A stretch of 64,000 nucleotides of DNA from Schistosoma haematobium (lineage: Eukaryota > Platyhelminthes > Trematoda > Strigeidida > Schistosomatidae), in the NCBI RefSeq assembly GCF_000699445.3, contig NC_067196.1, positions 91,669,364-91,733,363 on the forward strand, written 5' to 3'. How positions within the stretch are numbered: position 1 is the stretch's first letter; each line of letters begins with the position of its first letter. Made by a program: the position numbers and the translations under genes. Shown here piece by piece: positions 46,937 through 58,901 of the stretch. The notes beneath the pieces were generated by a model. It worked only from the letters and a program-made list of their open reading frames with translations. It ran no database searches and was not told the DNA's origin.

Positions 46937-49900
46937 ATGACGCTTCATGGTGAAAGCCGAGTTCCTTCGGAAGCCACGAGGCCGATGCCCCTTCTAACAA
47001 CCAGAGCAAAAATTTTTATAGGTACATGGAACGTTCGAACAATGTGGGAAACCGGGAAGACCAGTCAAATAGCAATGGAAATGAGGAGATACAACTTAGC
47101 AGTACTGGGAATCAGCGAAACCCACTGGACCCAAGCTGGACAGAAAAGGCTAGCTACGGGAGAGATGCTGCTATACTCCGGTCACGAGGAGGACAATGCT
47201 CCACACACTCAGGGAGTCGCTCTTATGCTGTCCAAAGTAGCACGAAATGCACTTGTAGGATGGGAGTCTCACGGATCCAGAATCATCAAAGCATCATTCA
47301 AAACAAAGAAGGAGGGGATTTTAATGAATATTATCCAATGTTATGCACCCACCAATGATAGCAACGACGACATTAAAGATCAGTTCTACGAGCGGCTACA
47401 GTCAATCATTGAGAAATGCCGAAGAAAGGACCTAACTATTCTGATGGGAGATCTAAATGCCAAAGTCGGAATAGACAACACCGGATATGAAGATATCATG
47501 GGACGACATGGACTGGGACAGAGAAACGAAAATGGAGAAAGATTTGCAAATCTATGTGCATTCAACAAATTGGTCATAGGAGGCACAATATTTCCACACA
47601 AACGTATACACAAAGCTACATGGATCTCACCGGACCACACTACAGAGAACCAAATAGATCATATTTGCATCAACAAAAATTCCGAAGGACAATGGAAGAT
47701 GTAAGAACCAGGAGAGGTGCTGACGTAGCTTCAGATCACCACCTAGTTGTAGCCAATTTAAAACTGAAGCTGAAAAAGAACTGGACAAGTGGACCAACAG
47801 CACTACAAAGGTTCAATACAGCCTTCCTTCGAGATACTGACAAGCTCAATGAATTCAAGATAGCTCTCAACAACAGGTTCCAAGCCTTACAAGATCTACT
47901 GAAAGAAGAAGAAACTAGTATGGAGGACAACTGGAAAGGCATCAAGGAAGCATTAACTTCAACGTGTCAAGAGGTTCTGGGCCTAAAGAAACACCATCAT
48001 AAGGAATGGATCTCTATAGAAACACTGGACAAGATCAAAGAAAGGAAGAACAAGAAGGCAGCAATTAACAACAGCCGAACACGAGCAGAGAAAGTTCAAG
48101 CACAAGCTGAATACATAGAAGCAAACAAACAAGTGAAGAGGTGCATTAGAGCCGACAAGAAGAAATACGTGGAAGAACTAGCAACGACGGCAGAAAAAGC
48201 TGCTAGAGAAGGAAATATGAAACAGCCTTACGATACAACGAAGAAACTAGCAGGGAAATACAGTAAACCAGAGAGGCCGGTCAAAGACAAAGAAGGCAAG
48301 CCAATCACCGAAATTCAACATCAGCGTAACAGATGGGTGGAATACTTCGAGGAACTCCTGAATAGGCCGGCTCCAATGAATCCACCGGACATCGAAGCAG
48401 CACACATAGATCTTCCTATAGATGTCAACCCACCAACGAAGGAAGAAATTAGAATGGCCGTCAGACAAATCAAGAACGGGAAAGCAGCAGGACCCGACAA
48501 CATACCAGCTGAAGCACTGAAATCAGACATCGAAGCAACCACAAGCATGCTATACCTTCTATTCAAAAAGATTTGGGAGGAGGAACAAGTGCCGATGGAC
48601 TGGAAAGAAGGACACCTCGTCAAGATTCCAAAGAAAGGAGATCTGAGCAAATGTGAAAACTACAGAGGCATTACACTACTGTCAATACCAGGGAAAGTCT
48701 TCAACAGAGTGTTGCTAAACCGGATGAAGGATGCAGTAGACGCCCAACTTCGAGATCAACAAGCTGGATTCCGTAAGGATCGGTCGTGCACAGACCAAAT
48801 TGCAACACTACGGACCATCGTCGAACAATCAGTTGAGTGGAACTCATCACTATACATCAACTTCATTGATTATGAAAAGGCATTCGACAGTGTAGATAGG
48901 AGGACATTATGGAAACTTCTTCGACACTACGGAGTTCCTCAGAAGATTGTCAATATTATCCAGATCTCATACGACGGACTACAGTGCAAAGTAGTGCATG
49001 GAGGACAGCTGACAGATGCATTCCAAGTAAGGACCGGAGTCAGACAAGGCTGTTTACTCTCTCCCTTCCTCTTTCTTCTGGTGGTCGACTGGATTATGAA
49101 GACCTCGACATCTGAAGGAAAACACGGAATACAATGGACAGCTCAGAATCAATTAGACGATTTGGACTTCGCAGACGACCTAGCCCTCCTATCACGTACA
49201 CACGAACAGATGCAGATGAAGACAGCCAGTGTAGCAGCAGTCTCTGCATCAGTAGGCCTCAGCATACACAAAGGGAAAACCAAGGTCCTCAAATTCAAGG
49301 CGGAGAACAGCAATCCAATCACTCTTGATGGCGAAACTCTGGAAGATGTAGAGTCCTTCACATACCTAGGAAGCATCATCGATGAACAAGGAGGTTCAGA
49401 TGCAGACGTAAAAGCGAGGATCGGCAAAGCAAGGGTCGCATTCCTACAATTGAAGAACATATGGAACTCAAAACAACTTTCAACCAATATCAAAGTGAGA
49501 ATCTTCAATACGAACGTCAAGGCAGTTCTACTGTATGGAGCTGAAACTTGGAGAACTACAACAACCACAATCAAGAAAGTACAAGTATTTATAAATAGCT
49601 GCCTACGCAAGATACTCAACATCCACTGGCCGGATACCATCAGCAATAGCCTTCTGTGGGAGAGAACAAAGCAACTTCCAGCTGAAGAAGAAATTAGGAA
49701 AAGACGATGGAAATGGATAGGACATACATTACGCAAACCGTCAAACTGCATCACGAGGCAAGCCCTAACTTGGAACCCTGAAGGGAAGCGAAAAAGAGGA
49801 AGGCCAAAGAACACATTGCGTCGGATAATAGAAGCAGATATGAAAAGGATGAATTACAACTGGACGGAGCTAGAAAGGATTGCCCAGGACAGGGTTGGAT

Positions 49901-49956
49901 GGAGAATGCTGGTGAGTGGCCTATGCTCCTTCACGAGGAGTAACAGGCGTAAGTAA
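46937..49956 (+). pseudogene. RTE endonuclease/reverse transcriptase, frameshifted
   Basis: The frame opens as in copy 1 but breaks after the endonuclease ICINK motif. The A run at 47675-47679 has five A where copy 1 has six, so the first frame ends at 47704 after 255 residues. The rest, including all reverse transcriptase motifs, stays open in the next frame to 49956. One visible coding difference is Asn for Asp in [14 protein letters not shown]; this Asp is not the catalytic one, which lies in the following FID. The copy was probably intact when inserted and is now dead unless frameshifting occurs. Confidence 0.93.
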
Positions 49957-49965
49957 GTAAGTAAG

Positions 49966-49980
49966 TAATGGTATACATAA
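49966..49980. repeat. Target-site duplication of RTE copy 2, right
   Basis: TAATGGTATACATAA after the GTAA tail. The exact border with the tail is ambiguous by a few bases. Confidence 0.9.
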
Positions 49981-50319
49981 AATAAAAGTTAAGCGATCAT
50001 GCAAAAGACATGTGAAAGCTAATCCTATTTTGAAATATTGACCGGTATTGTTCATAATCATTTCTTTGTTAGAAAAGAAAACAACCAAATTTCAAGATTC
50101 ACTAAAATACGTAAGGTTGATTATAAAATGGCTTAACTTTCAAAAAACAAAAAAAGACAACCCCAACAATCACTAGGACAAATTACAGTATAACAACAAA
50201 ATTATGATCAGGACAAACTTAACGAAAAAGAATGGAGATACACAGAACTGCCCTAAAAACTTATTTAGTTTAAAAGAAATTTATAATAATAATAATGGTG
50301 TTGTCCAGACAGACAATCA

Positions 50320-51185
50320 GTCAGTCAGCTACAACGTAGGATCAAGCACATATATACATCGGTCGAAGTTGCTATACCTCAAATAGCACAATATGAACAC
50401 TGGATTCATAGAAGTAGATATTTCAGTGGTGATAATATATAAAAGAAAGTTTGCAGATCAGGACATATTACTGGAAGAAAGAATTAGTTCGTAGAAAGAA
50501 AGACAAAAAGCGATTTCAATCTCATAGTTCAAGGGAAGACAAAGAGTGTATACATCTATACCTTTGTGATCGATTCTGAGCCACGTCACCAAGAGTCTCC
50601 AACCATTGGTTACGATAGTCACGCAGACACCAACCAAGTAGTCTGCATCTAACAGCATGGCTGAAACTAGAAGTTAGTGACTTCAAGCACTGATGCCACG
50701 TTTTAATTTGACCGCCCCTAACTTCCTTCCAACCATCTCCAACACGTTGTGGTATTCAGTGTTCAGGCATACGTAACACGTGGCCCAACCATCTCAATCG
50801 ATGAAGATTCACAACCTCACCAACCGATTTACCATTATTCCCCAATACCCTGTGTCTAACCTCACTATTACTTACCCGGTGATCCCAACAGACGCCAGCA
50901 ATATTTCTAAGGCATCTGTGGTCAAATACTAGTAACTTACGAGTATCTTCTACTTTTAATGGCCATGTTTCGCTGCTGTAAATTAAAACAGAACGAACTG
51001 CCGTGCAGTATACTCGTCCCTTAATTGACAGGCGGATATCTCGCCTTCGCCATAGGTGGTGACGTAGGTTGGCAAAAACCAAGCGAGCTTTTCGAATCCG
51101 TGCTGAGACTTCGTCAGACACCAACCCATTATGGTTGGTCAGACTTCCAAGATAAGTGAAGTTGTCAACGGTCATTAGATTCTCG
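50320..51185 (-). mobile_element. Second non-LTR family, best-preserved 3' end
   Basis: An open frame of 139 residues (50756-51175) reads VDNFTYLGSL...RKARLVFANLRHHLWRR...CTAVRSVLIYSSETWPL...CLRNIAGVCWDHR...LRWLGHVLRMPEH. This is the region C-terminal to the reverse transcriptase in many non-LTR elements. It is followed by about 430 bases of 3' untranslated sequence. The endonuclease and catalytic parts are missing. Confidence 0.8.
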
Positions 51186-51465
51186 TCTATCTACAGAAAA
51201 AGAGAATCACTGAAACTTAATATTAACAGGATAGAGTTTTGACCATGCCATATTAGCATAATCAAATTAAAACGCGAGTATGTTGACTGGTTCACTTTTA
51301 ATCAACCAGGGCTAATGGACGAATTGAAAAGATGCTAGGAGATTCTTCTGTTAATTCTATATAAACTCAAATGCTTTCATCAATACTGAAGCAATAAATT
51401 CGCCATACAGTCAGGAAACAAAAACGAAAAACCCTAACGATTTAATTCTACCGAATGCTACTTAC

Positions 51466-51761
51466 TTTGGCGCCTTGTTGAAGTAGTTCACTGATATCTT
51501 TAGCATCAAGTACATCAATTATATCAATATCTTGTTTGTTTATTGAATAATTATTGTTGTTCATTGCAACAAACGATTTAGATACGATCGACGACGGTGC
51601 TCGTAAACCAGATTTTGCTTTGTTTAACGGTAATGAACTTTTGTTGGAAGTTGATGTAATACGTTGAGGCTCATAATGTTGATATACATCTTCAGTACTA
51701 TTATTATTACTATTATTGTTACTATATTTTAAGGATAATTTCGAATCATTGTGATTTGCAG
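51466..51761 (-). CDS. apc: APC homologue, internal exon
   Basis: About 98 residues. Its first two bases complete an Ala codon started in the exon at 52663. The sequence is Asn/Ser-rich and ends with a more ordered acidic-hydrophobic piece, DIIDVLDAKDISELLQQGAK. Acceptor AACTTCAG/CTG and donor AAA/GTAAGT are both canonical. The ending phase (0) fits the exon at 39154-39813, giving an intron of 11.6 kb that contains the two RTE elements. No APC motif was recognised in this part. Confidence 0.78.
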
Positions 51762-51792
51762 CTGAAGTTAAATTTAGAAAGAGACCAATAGA

Positions 51793-51795
<3 letters not shown>

Positions 51796-51853
<58 letters not shown>
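51796..51853. repeat. TA dinucleotide repeat
   Basis: About 28 TA units, beginning some 35 bases upstream of an APC exon acceptor (exon starts at 51761, minus strand). Confidence 0.97.
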
Positions 51854-51857
<4 letters not shown>

Positions 51858-52019
51858 CATTAAAGTGAAAAGCACAAGCTATAAGGACCAAAAAACAGCA
51901 TCAGTCACTATCTTCGGTTAGGATTCTAAGCTGTGATATTTAATGACATCTAAGTTCTATGGAATTTCTCACTAAAATTTTGATGGAAGACTTATCCAAA
52001 ATTATGATGACGCAACTCA

Positions 52020-52180
52020 TTCAATAAGTACACCATTGCGCCACAATATTTGTTCACGGCTCTTCAGGATTGAGTATCCATGACTTCGCCACCAGGGGTT
52101 GAACTCAGAACCTTTGATCTTGAATGCAAACAACTAAGCTATAAGCCACTGAGCCGAGATCCACTGGTTATCATACTTAA
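52020..52180 (-). repeat. Other tRNA-derived repeat
   Basis: The minus strand reads GGCTCAGTGGCTTATAGCTTAG as an A-box region and GGTTCTGAGTTCAACCCC as a B-box region. The 3' part differs from the hammerhead families. No true tRNA fold with CCA-ready acceptor was seen. Confidence 0.5.
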
Positions 52181-52662
52181 CTTCAATTAATTTGTAATAT
52201 CATGTAACCATCTTCTAATGTACTTGATGGTTAACTGCCTCGTACTCGACATAGTTGAACACCACTAATTGAGATTTCTTATTAGAATCCGATACTAGAA
52301 CAAAACAACTGATCAGAGCTTATTGGCTTCTAATAGTTCTCTGATTCAGCTCAGTCTATGATGTAAAACTAAAATAAACGAAGTTAATTCACAGTAAAAA
52401 CTTGTTGATTTTGATGGCAAAACATATAACTGCTGTTGATTTTTAAAAAAATCGCTTCACATAGTACATAGATTAGTTTGAAGAATCGGCACACAGCAAA
52501 CAGCACTTGTTGTAGGTTAGTCATCATGAACTGACAAGTGGATTGTGTTAGGTCTATCAGAAAAGATGTCTGCCTATAACTAACCTAAATAGTAAAATTA
52601 ACATTATTAAATCACGTTGAGAAAAAACACATCAAAACTGGTATATATATTACGGTACTTAC

Positions 52663-53781
52663 CTTTTGTGATGTCTGCTCCGAATGATGCACAATTAACT
52701 TTGTTTGTCATTTGAATTTGCTTTATCTGATTATAAGTGATAATACTACTACTCTTATTGTTGCTACTACAATTCACAGTGACAACAGTGGTGCTCGTAG
52801 CAGAAGTGATAGACGCTCCGGTAGATGCATGATTATGTTTAAGTGTTATTGTATTATTCATTATCGCTGGATTCACATTCAGATACGAAATTTCTTGTTG
52901 ATGTTGTTGTGCATCGTCGGAGCCATGATCTAAAAAATGTATTGTACCAGCGCCCTTATTAAAAGATTGTGCAGTGATATTATTATTACTCGACTTTGCA
53001 ACAGTAGTATTATTCAAATTATGACCAGGTATTTTAGACTTTTTCAGAGAGATATTGCTATTATTACGACTACTAATTCTACTTCTAATACTACTACTAT
53101 TACTACTACTACTACCATCTTGTGAATATTGAGTTCTGGGATTTGATGATGTACATGATAAAGTTGTCGGTACTTTGTAAACAGATAATTCTCTATATGG
53201 ATGTATTTTAGATAACGGTAATGATGACGACGATGATAATGACGTATGACAATGATTAATCGCTTCTTCATGTTTACTTGATTTACAATAATCCACATTA
53301 TCATTATTGTTATTACTACTATTATTATTACTAATATTATTGTTTTCAAAAGGATTTGTAGATTCATGCACCGTCGAGTCCAACTTTAATGACGGTGATA
53401 CTGATGGTTGTTGCTGCTGTGATGATGACGATGACGATGAAGACGACGACGACGACAATGATGATGATATTGAAGATGTTGACTGTTGACACGTTTGTTT
53501 TTTCTGTTGACAATGTTGCTGTTTACGAAGCATCGATATTGATTTTGGACGTGGCATCGCTGATGATATACATTCTTGTAATAACGAATGTTCCATGCCA
53601 ACTGATTCAATACTGAGTAATGAAGAAAAAGAACTAACGTCGTCTTTGTCACCAACGGCATACTGAAACGGAGATGATGATGACGATGGTATTGATGAGT
53701 TCGGTAAAAGTATACTATCATTATTCTGTTGTCCACTTTCATTCTGATTTAAACACGATTTCGACGATTGTTCTGATATAT
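52663..53781 (-). CDS. apc: APC homologue, exon with SAMP and SxIP motifs
   Basis: About 372 residues. Near its start are FQYAVGDKDDVSSFSSL (a degenerate 20-residue beta-catenin repeat) and SIESVGMEHSLLQECISSAMP, which closely follows human APC around a SAMP axin-binding motif (SAMP at 53552-53563). Further on, KKSKIPGHN (SKIP at 53027-53038) is a good SxIP end-binding motif with basic flanks. The rest is Ser/Asn/Gln-rich. The acceptor is TTGATTCAG (exon starts at 53781) and the donor AAAG/GTAAGT at 52663; codons split at both ends join in frame. An ATG at 53596 is internal and not the start. Confidence 0.9.
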
Positions 53782-53829
53782 CTGAATCAAAGACACAAGA
53801 TTAAGTTTATCAATGATCAAAACAGTATG

Positions 53830-54515
53830 TAGTGTCAGTTAGTCGGTAACAACGTAGAACTTCGTAAGTACGTACATCAGTTCGAGTTGTCATACCACAT
53901 TAACACACAGATGCAGTTATCGATTCAAATACCATAGTGGTAGAGGTAGTAAAAGTATAAGCAGTAATCGGAAACATTAGGATTTGAAGATATTATTTAA
54001 AGAGTATAATCAGGTGAAATAAATTACGAAAGAAAATAAAGGACATGAAAAATTAAGAAGATTATAATTTGGGAGAATACCTGCACCTGCTCCGTTGCAA
54101 ACGATTTTGAGTCATGTCATTCAAGGTCTCTAACCATCGGTTGCTATCGTCTCGCGGATCCCAACCAGGTAGTCTACACCTACCAACATGGCTCATTCAG
54201 TTCACTTGTCAGTGACTTCATGTATTTGTGCCATGTATCCGTTTCCTAACAAATGAGTTACTTACTCGGTGGTCCCAGGAGATACGAGCAGTGTTTCGAA
54301 GACATCTATGACCGAATACTAGTAACCTACGGATATCCTCTACTCTTACCGACCATGTTTCACTGCCACAAAATAGGGCGGAACGAACTGCTGCGCAGTA
54401 AACCCGTCCTTTGGTTGGTAGACTGATATATCGCCTACGCCATAAATGACGCAAGTTGGCAAAAGCTAGTCGAGCCTTCTGTATCCGTGCTGAGATGTAT
54501 GTAGTGTACTAGAAA
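53830..54515 (-). mobile_element. Second non-LTR family, 3' end
   Basis: A 78-residue frame at 54218-54454 (RHLWRRRYISLPTKGRVYCAAVRSALF...) plus 3' untranslated sequence shared with 38.2-38.7 kb. Confidence 0.75.
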
Positions 54516-54704
54516 ACGTGAGATGTTTCATAAATGAAACGATTCTAGATTACTCGAGGCAATCGGATTGAAACTTTTGACTTTGGTTTTACTCTGATTG
54601 CCACTTATCAGCAAGACGTATCCATATGACAAAAAAACATTTTATGCAGTCCTCATAGATTCCGATTTGTGGGTAAACATCACATAAATTCAAGACTGAA
54701 AACC

Positions 54705-54910
54705 TACTAACTGGCAATAAATATAGCACGAGACTGATAGGTCCTGGGTTCGAATCTCGCGGGGGGCTGGATCGTGGATGCGTACCGCTGAGGAGTCCTA
54801 TACTAGAACGAAACGGCCGTCCAGTGCTTCCAGGTTTTCCATGGTGGTCTAGCTTCGATTGACTCATGATTTCAACCAATGAAATTTCTAAAATCTCCAC
54901 AAAACCACTT
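54705..54910 (+). repeat. tRNA-derived repeat with conserved hammerhead core
   Basis: It starts within the tRNA-like head (GAGACTGATAGGTCCTGGG, B box GGTTCGAATCTC), carries the ribozyme at 54782-54827 and ends in the family tail near 54910. Confidence 0.7.
54782..54827 (+). ncRNA. Hammerhead ribozyme, core conserved, stems weakened
   Basis: Core CTGAGGA (54788-54794), GAA (54810-54812), stem III ACGG/CCGT and cleavage base C54821 are intact. Stem I GTACCG/CAGTGC has one mismatch and a wobble; stem II GTCCTA-TAC-TAGAAC has one mismatch. It lies in an APC intron, antisense to the gene. Confidence 0.65.
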
Positions 54911-55569
54911 CTGATAAATCCCATTTGTTCAAATATTCGAAGATTTTATAGACAAATCAACCAACATGAAACCTGAGCCCAAAAATTTATGTCGACTGCT
55001 TTTAGCCAATCGTAACAGTAAACTAATTGTAAATTACAGTGTCAAGTATATTAGGTAAAGTGTAAATTGAAAAGTTATTCAGTCATTCATAAACAACAAA
55101 CTTATATCAATTAAAAATGCTACCACATAAACCAACATAGTGAGTGAGGATTGAAAAGTTGAAAAACAGCAAAAGTTGTAATGATACCAGTGTTGCTGAA
55201 AAAATGGAACAAATGAACTCGACAAAATTGAAAATAAGCTCAGAGCTCTTAAATGAAGATTTTGAGAAGTCAACGCAACTATACTAAAAAGACTGATTTG
55301 AAGGTAAATTCTTCAAAGTTTCCAGCAAATAGATTACGACTAATCTAAATATACTCAAAGTGATCTATGAAATCCCAACAGTACAACGCAGCAGACAAAA
55401 TGATACGGTGTTATTGTATTTCTCAGTCAGTGATCGACGGATGAAAATGTAAATGAGATGAATTTGAGTGGTATCATGTGTGTGGGCGGTTGTTACTTTT
55501 CGGTTATCTACAGACTGGAAGGATATTTGCTCTTGAGATAGTTTAGAAAGAAAACTTAGTGGTGGTCTT

Positions 55570-55765
55570 GAGGATCGGCACGCGTGACAGCCTAACCACG
55601 GTATTTCTCACCCAGTCATTTCACAATATGCGAGTAATGCTTCACAGATATCTGTGATCGAACCCCTACCACTGACCTATGCCTTCTACACTAAATGATA
55701 ATATAACAGAGCCATAGAGTAATACAGCATTAGCATAGATAGAATAAAGAATTTTCAAAAACCTA
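55570..55765 (-). mobile_element. Second non-LTR family, coding scrap
   Basis: CACAGATATCTGTGATCGAACC and AATACAGCATTAGCATAGATAG align with the segment around HRCLRN and YCTAVRS. Heavily decayed. Confidence 0.5.
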
Positions 55766-55818
55766 CACTCGGTGAATTGTTTTTTTTAAAAAGTTTATTG
55801 CGTTCAAATAATACTTAC

Positions 55819-58800
55819 TTTGAGAACGAGAAACAATCGGTGAATTTAATGAATGACATTTACTTTGTAACATTGGTGCAACTGTTGCACGTGGTCTTGT
55901 TAAACCAGAAACTTGAGTAAATGGATCTGCAATACTAGTTAATGCAGATGTTGTACGAAGTGGTGGAATCGGAGGAGTTGTATTCGATTGTTGACATGGA
56001 ACAGTTGATAATGATGATGGTGATGCAAGAGTTAAAGACATATTAGAAGTCATTAATATTGCATCCGTTGTTGTTGTTGTTGGTAATAATGCTGAATGAA
56101 TACCTATTTCATCATGACGAAGAGATGAACTTGACAATAAGTTCTCATTAACAACAGCACATGGAGTACCTTCAACGGCATACATTTGCAAACAATCATC
56201 ATCATTTGACGATGATTGATCAATTACTGAACAAAAATTAGATAATCTAATTTGACCAGATTTTGGCATAGCGGATTGTATTACTTCAGATAATAAATCT
56301 GATGAATTATCACAATTCAAAGAGCTTGATGTTGATGAACTACCATCACCATGACTGACAGCAACATTTTCTGTATGACATTGTTTGATTAAATTATTTG
56401 AAGCATGCTTTATTGTGTGATGATTAGATATTTGTATATTGAATGATGATGCTGAATTGGAATTTAATTCACTATCAACCACTAGTTCGTTACCTTCCTC
56501 ACATTCTTCTTCGACTTCTAATGGTTTATGTTCTGTTATAATTAAATCATTTAATGAACTAGTTTTCGTTGAAGTCCCAAATGGTGTATCTTCTACAGCG
56601 AATGTTTTTAAAGAATCTTCTGGTTCATTGTAAAGAATACTTGTTGATGGTGAGTTAGTAAAATTTATATTCGATGATTTGTGACCTGTTAATACATTAA
56701 AAGGAATATTTGATGGCATTGCAGATGCTATACATTGTTGTAGTATTTGTGAATGGTTATTATTGTCATTATTGTCATCGTCTTCGTCATCATCATCATC
56801 ATCAACAACACCATTCGCTTCACAATCATTGTTCAAATTACTGTTCATATCAGATTGGTTGTAAGAGTGTGAATGATGAAAATACAAAGTATTCAAATTT
56901 TCTGTATCATCTTTTGGAGGTGGGGGTGTACCTTCTTCAGCGAAAGGCAATCGAACATCTTCTTCATCAGGACAACTATCTGTCTCATATAATTCGCCAT
57001 CACAATTTTGACTATGATTTATATTTCTGAAATGACTATCTCTTTTACTACTACTACTACTACTACTATTATTATTATTATTACTACTACTACTACTACT
57101 ACTACCGTTATCTTCATCATTACGATTAATTGACATTAATTCACAACTTATTCTCTCTCTGCTATTACTACTTTTTTGTTGACTAGAATATTCACTTTCC
57201 GGTGATGATTGATATCCGTTAAATGGAACTTCTAAGTCCAACGAAGATATACATGATGATGTACCACGTGAGAATACCAATGGTGTTTGTTTAGAAGAGA
57301 ATAATTCACTTTGTCTATCAGTCAGTTCAGATTCTTTACGAACTATTGGAAAAGATGCTGGTGGAGGTGGCATAGGGAAATGACAAGTTACACATTGGTC
57401 ACTTTCTACTTCTAAATTCATTGAAGTTAATGGAGAGACAAGATTCGAGATATCTTCTGGTGGTGAGGGCAGGTAGGCGTTATCCTCCTGTTCATTCACA
57501 ATAACGGAATGAGGTAGAAAATTCATTTTTTGGGGACGATTGAATCCAATTGTATTCAACTGAACTTCACTGCCATTTATACTATCCTCATGACTTAAGT
57601 TACTATCACAGTTCGATGGTGTACCCTCAATAGCATAAACATGAGGAATTGGGTCATTTCGATAGATCAATATTGGAACATTACGATGCATTGTATCGTT
57701 ATCGTTACTATTATTATGATTTATATGTACATCATTAACAGTATTGAAATTAGTATTTGCTTTATTCATTAATAACTGTTCATCAGATCTATTCAACTCC
57801 AAAGATGATGCAGTTGCTGAATTCGATGGAAAAGGTGTACCTTCTTCAGCATAAACACATGTTTGTTCATCATCTGCTCCTGCATCAACGACCGTATTAC
57901 CACGACGATTATCATGATGATGTCCATGACAATTTATTTCATCGTACCAATTTGGTAAATGATGTTGATGATTGGTCGATTCAGGCAACATAAGTTGAGA
58001 ATCACATAAGCTTTCTGAATTTCGATTACTTGATGCTTTCACAGTGATATCTCGATAGTTAGAATGGTCACTGATAGGTATTCCACCTCGATAATATAAG
58101 CATAGGTTGTTATTTGGCTCATATTCAACTTGTTCATTGTATTCATTAATACAGTGATTTTGTTCAGTAGTCTGACCTTCAACTTCATTTTCCACCTCTA
58201 CTTCATCATCTTCCGTTTCATCCACATCATCATCAACATCATTGTCTAGTTCATCGTCACTTTCTGCTTCAAATACTACAGATAATAGACCAAAACGAAG
58301 TCTAGATGTTCTTGATGATACACGACGTTTACATGTTGGTTGCTGTTGTTCTCCATTTGTCTGTGCTGAATTATTGACATTATAGGATGTATCACCACCA
58401 CTACTACGACCATCAGTAGTACTGCATGCATTTATTTCATTACTTACCAAATGATCATGAGAATTTATGATCATACTAGTTGTTACCGGCGATGATGACT
58501 CACTGAGTTGATTTTCTTGTGAATTAACTTGATCTGAATTACATATTGGTGGAATCAAATGATTCTGATTAGCAGATTTATCTGTCTGTATTAGATTACG
58601 ATAGACAGCCAGTGAACTAGTACGTATTAAATCATGTTTGGACTGAGTTAGCTGTTGTATTAAATCTAATGCACCTAAGTGTAAAAGGAGCAAACGATCA
58701 TTATAACTATTGGTGATACTATTATTAGTAGTAGTGTTACTGTTGTTGCCATTACTAGTTGGAATGGTGTTTACATTACTGATGGAAGAACATGTTAAAT

Positions 58801-58901
58801 TCCATAATGTTCCGCATACATTTACTACAACTGTTAAACTTGGTGGATTACGCAATAGTTCCAATAGGATTGGATAACCATTATTTTGATGAAGTATAGA
58901 C
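55819..58901 (-). CDS. apc: APC homologue, large exon: last armadillo repeats, beta-catenin repeats and two SAMP motifs
   Basis: About 1028 residues. It opens with R-S-I-L-H-Q-N-N-G and then NVCGTLWNLTCSS and LLLLHLGALDLIQQL...VYRNLIQ, which are the closing armadillo repeats of APC (human NACGTLWNLSA, ALRNLM). The long central part has repeated YAxEGTP/FAVEDTP cores of the 20-residue beta-catenin repeats (EEGTPF, YAIEGTP, FAEEGTPPPP, FAVEDTPFGTSTKTSSL, YAVEGTP) and a TPLVFSRGTSSCISSL piece that fits the phosphorylated SSL end. SAMP axin-binding motifs lie at 56714-56725 (IASAMPSN) and 56264-56275 (IQSAMPKS). Acidic and Ser/Asn tracts lie between. The acceptor is CTTTAG before 58901 and the donor GTAAGT after 55819. 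An upstream in-frame ATG in the intron is not used, because the armadillo fold continues from earlier exons. Confidence 0.95.

Larger units (their letters stand above)
46753..49965 (+). mobile_element. RTE-clade non-LTR retrotransposon, copy 2, full length with one frameshift
   Basis: A 3213-bp insertion starting CTCCGCCTG and ending in (GTAA)n. It is flanked by a 15-bp duplication with one mismatch: TAATGGTGTACATAA at 46738-46752 and TAATGGTATACATAA at 49966-49980. By eye it differs from copy 1 at only a few positions. It lies head to head with copy 1 across a 946-bp spacer (45807-46752). Confidence 0.95.
39814..51465 (-). other. APC intron 5, 11.6 kb, hosting two RTE elements
   Basis: It contains a retroelement scrap at 40310-40460, tRNA/hammerhead repeats (41066-41870), the two RTE elements with a ~500-bp element between them, and a reverse-transcriptase fragment (50320-51185). 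About 39814-40310, 40480-41065, 41870-42576 and 49980-50320 show nothing else, except the motif at 40905-40975 shared with 7770-7850. Confidence 0.8.
53782..55818 (-). other. APC intron 3
   Basis: 2.0 kb. It holds a non-LTR 3' fragment (53830-54515), a tRNA/hammerhead repeat with a conserved core (54705-54910) and a reverse-transcriptase scrap (55570-55765). About 54930-55560 shows nothing recognisable. Confidence 0.75.

Noticed and set aside
55763..55818. Extension of the large APC exon to a stop at 55763
   Set aside because: A strong GTAAGT donor lies at 55813-55818 and the next exon continues in frame with conserved APC motifs.
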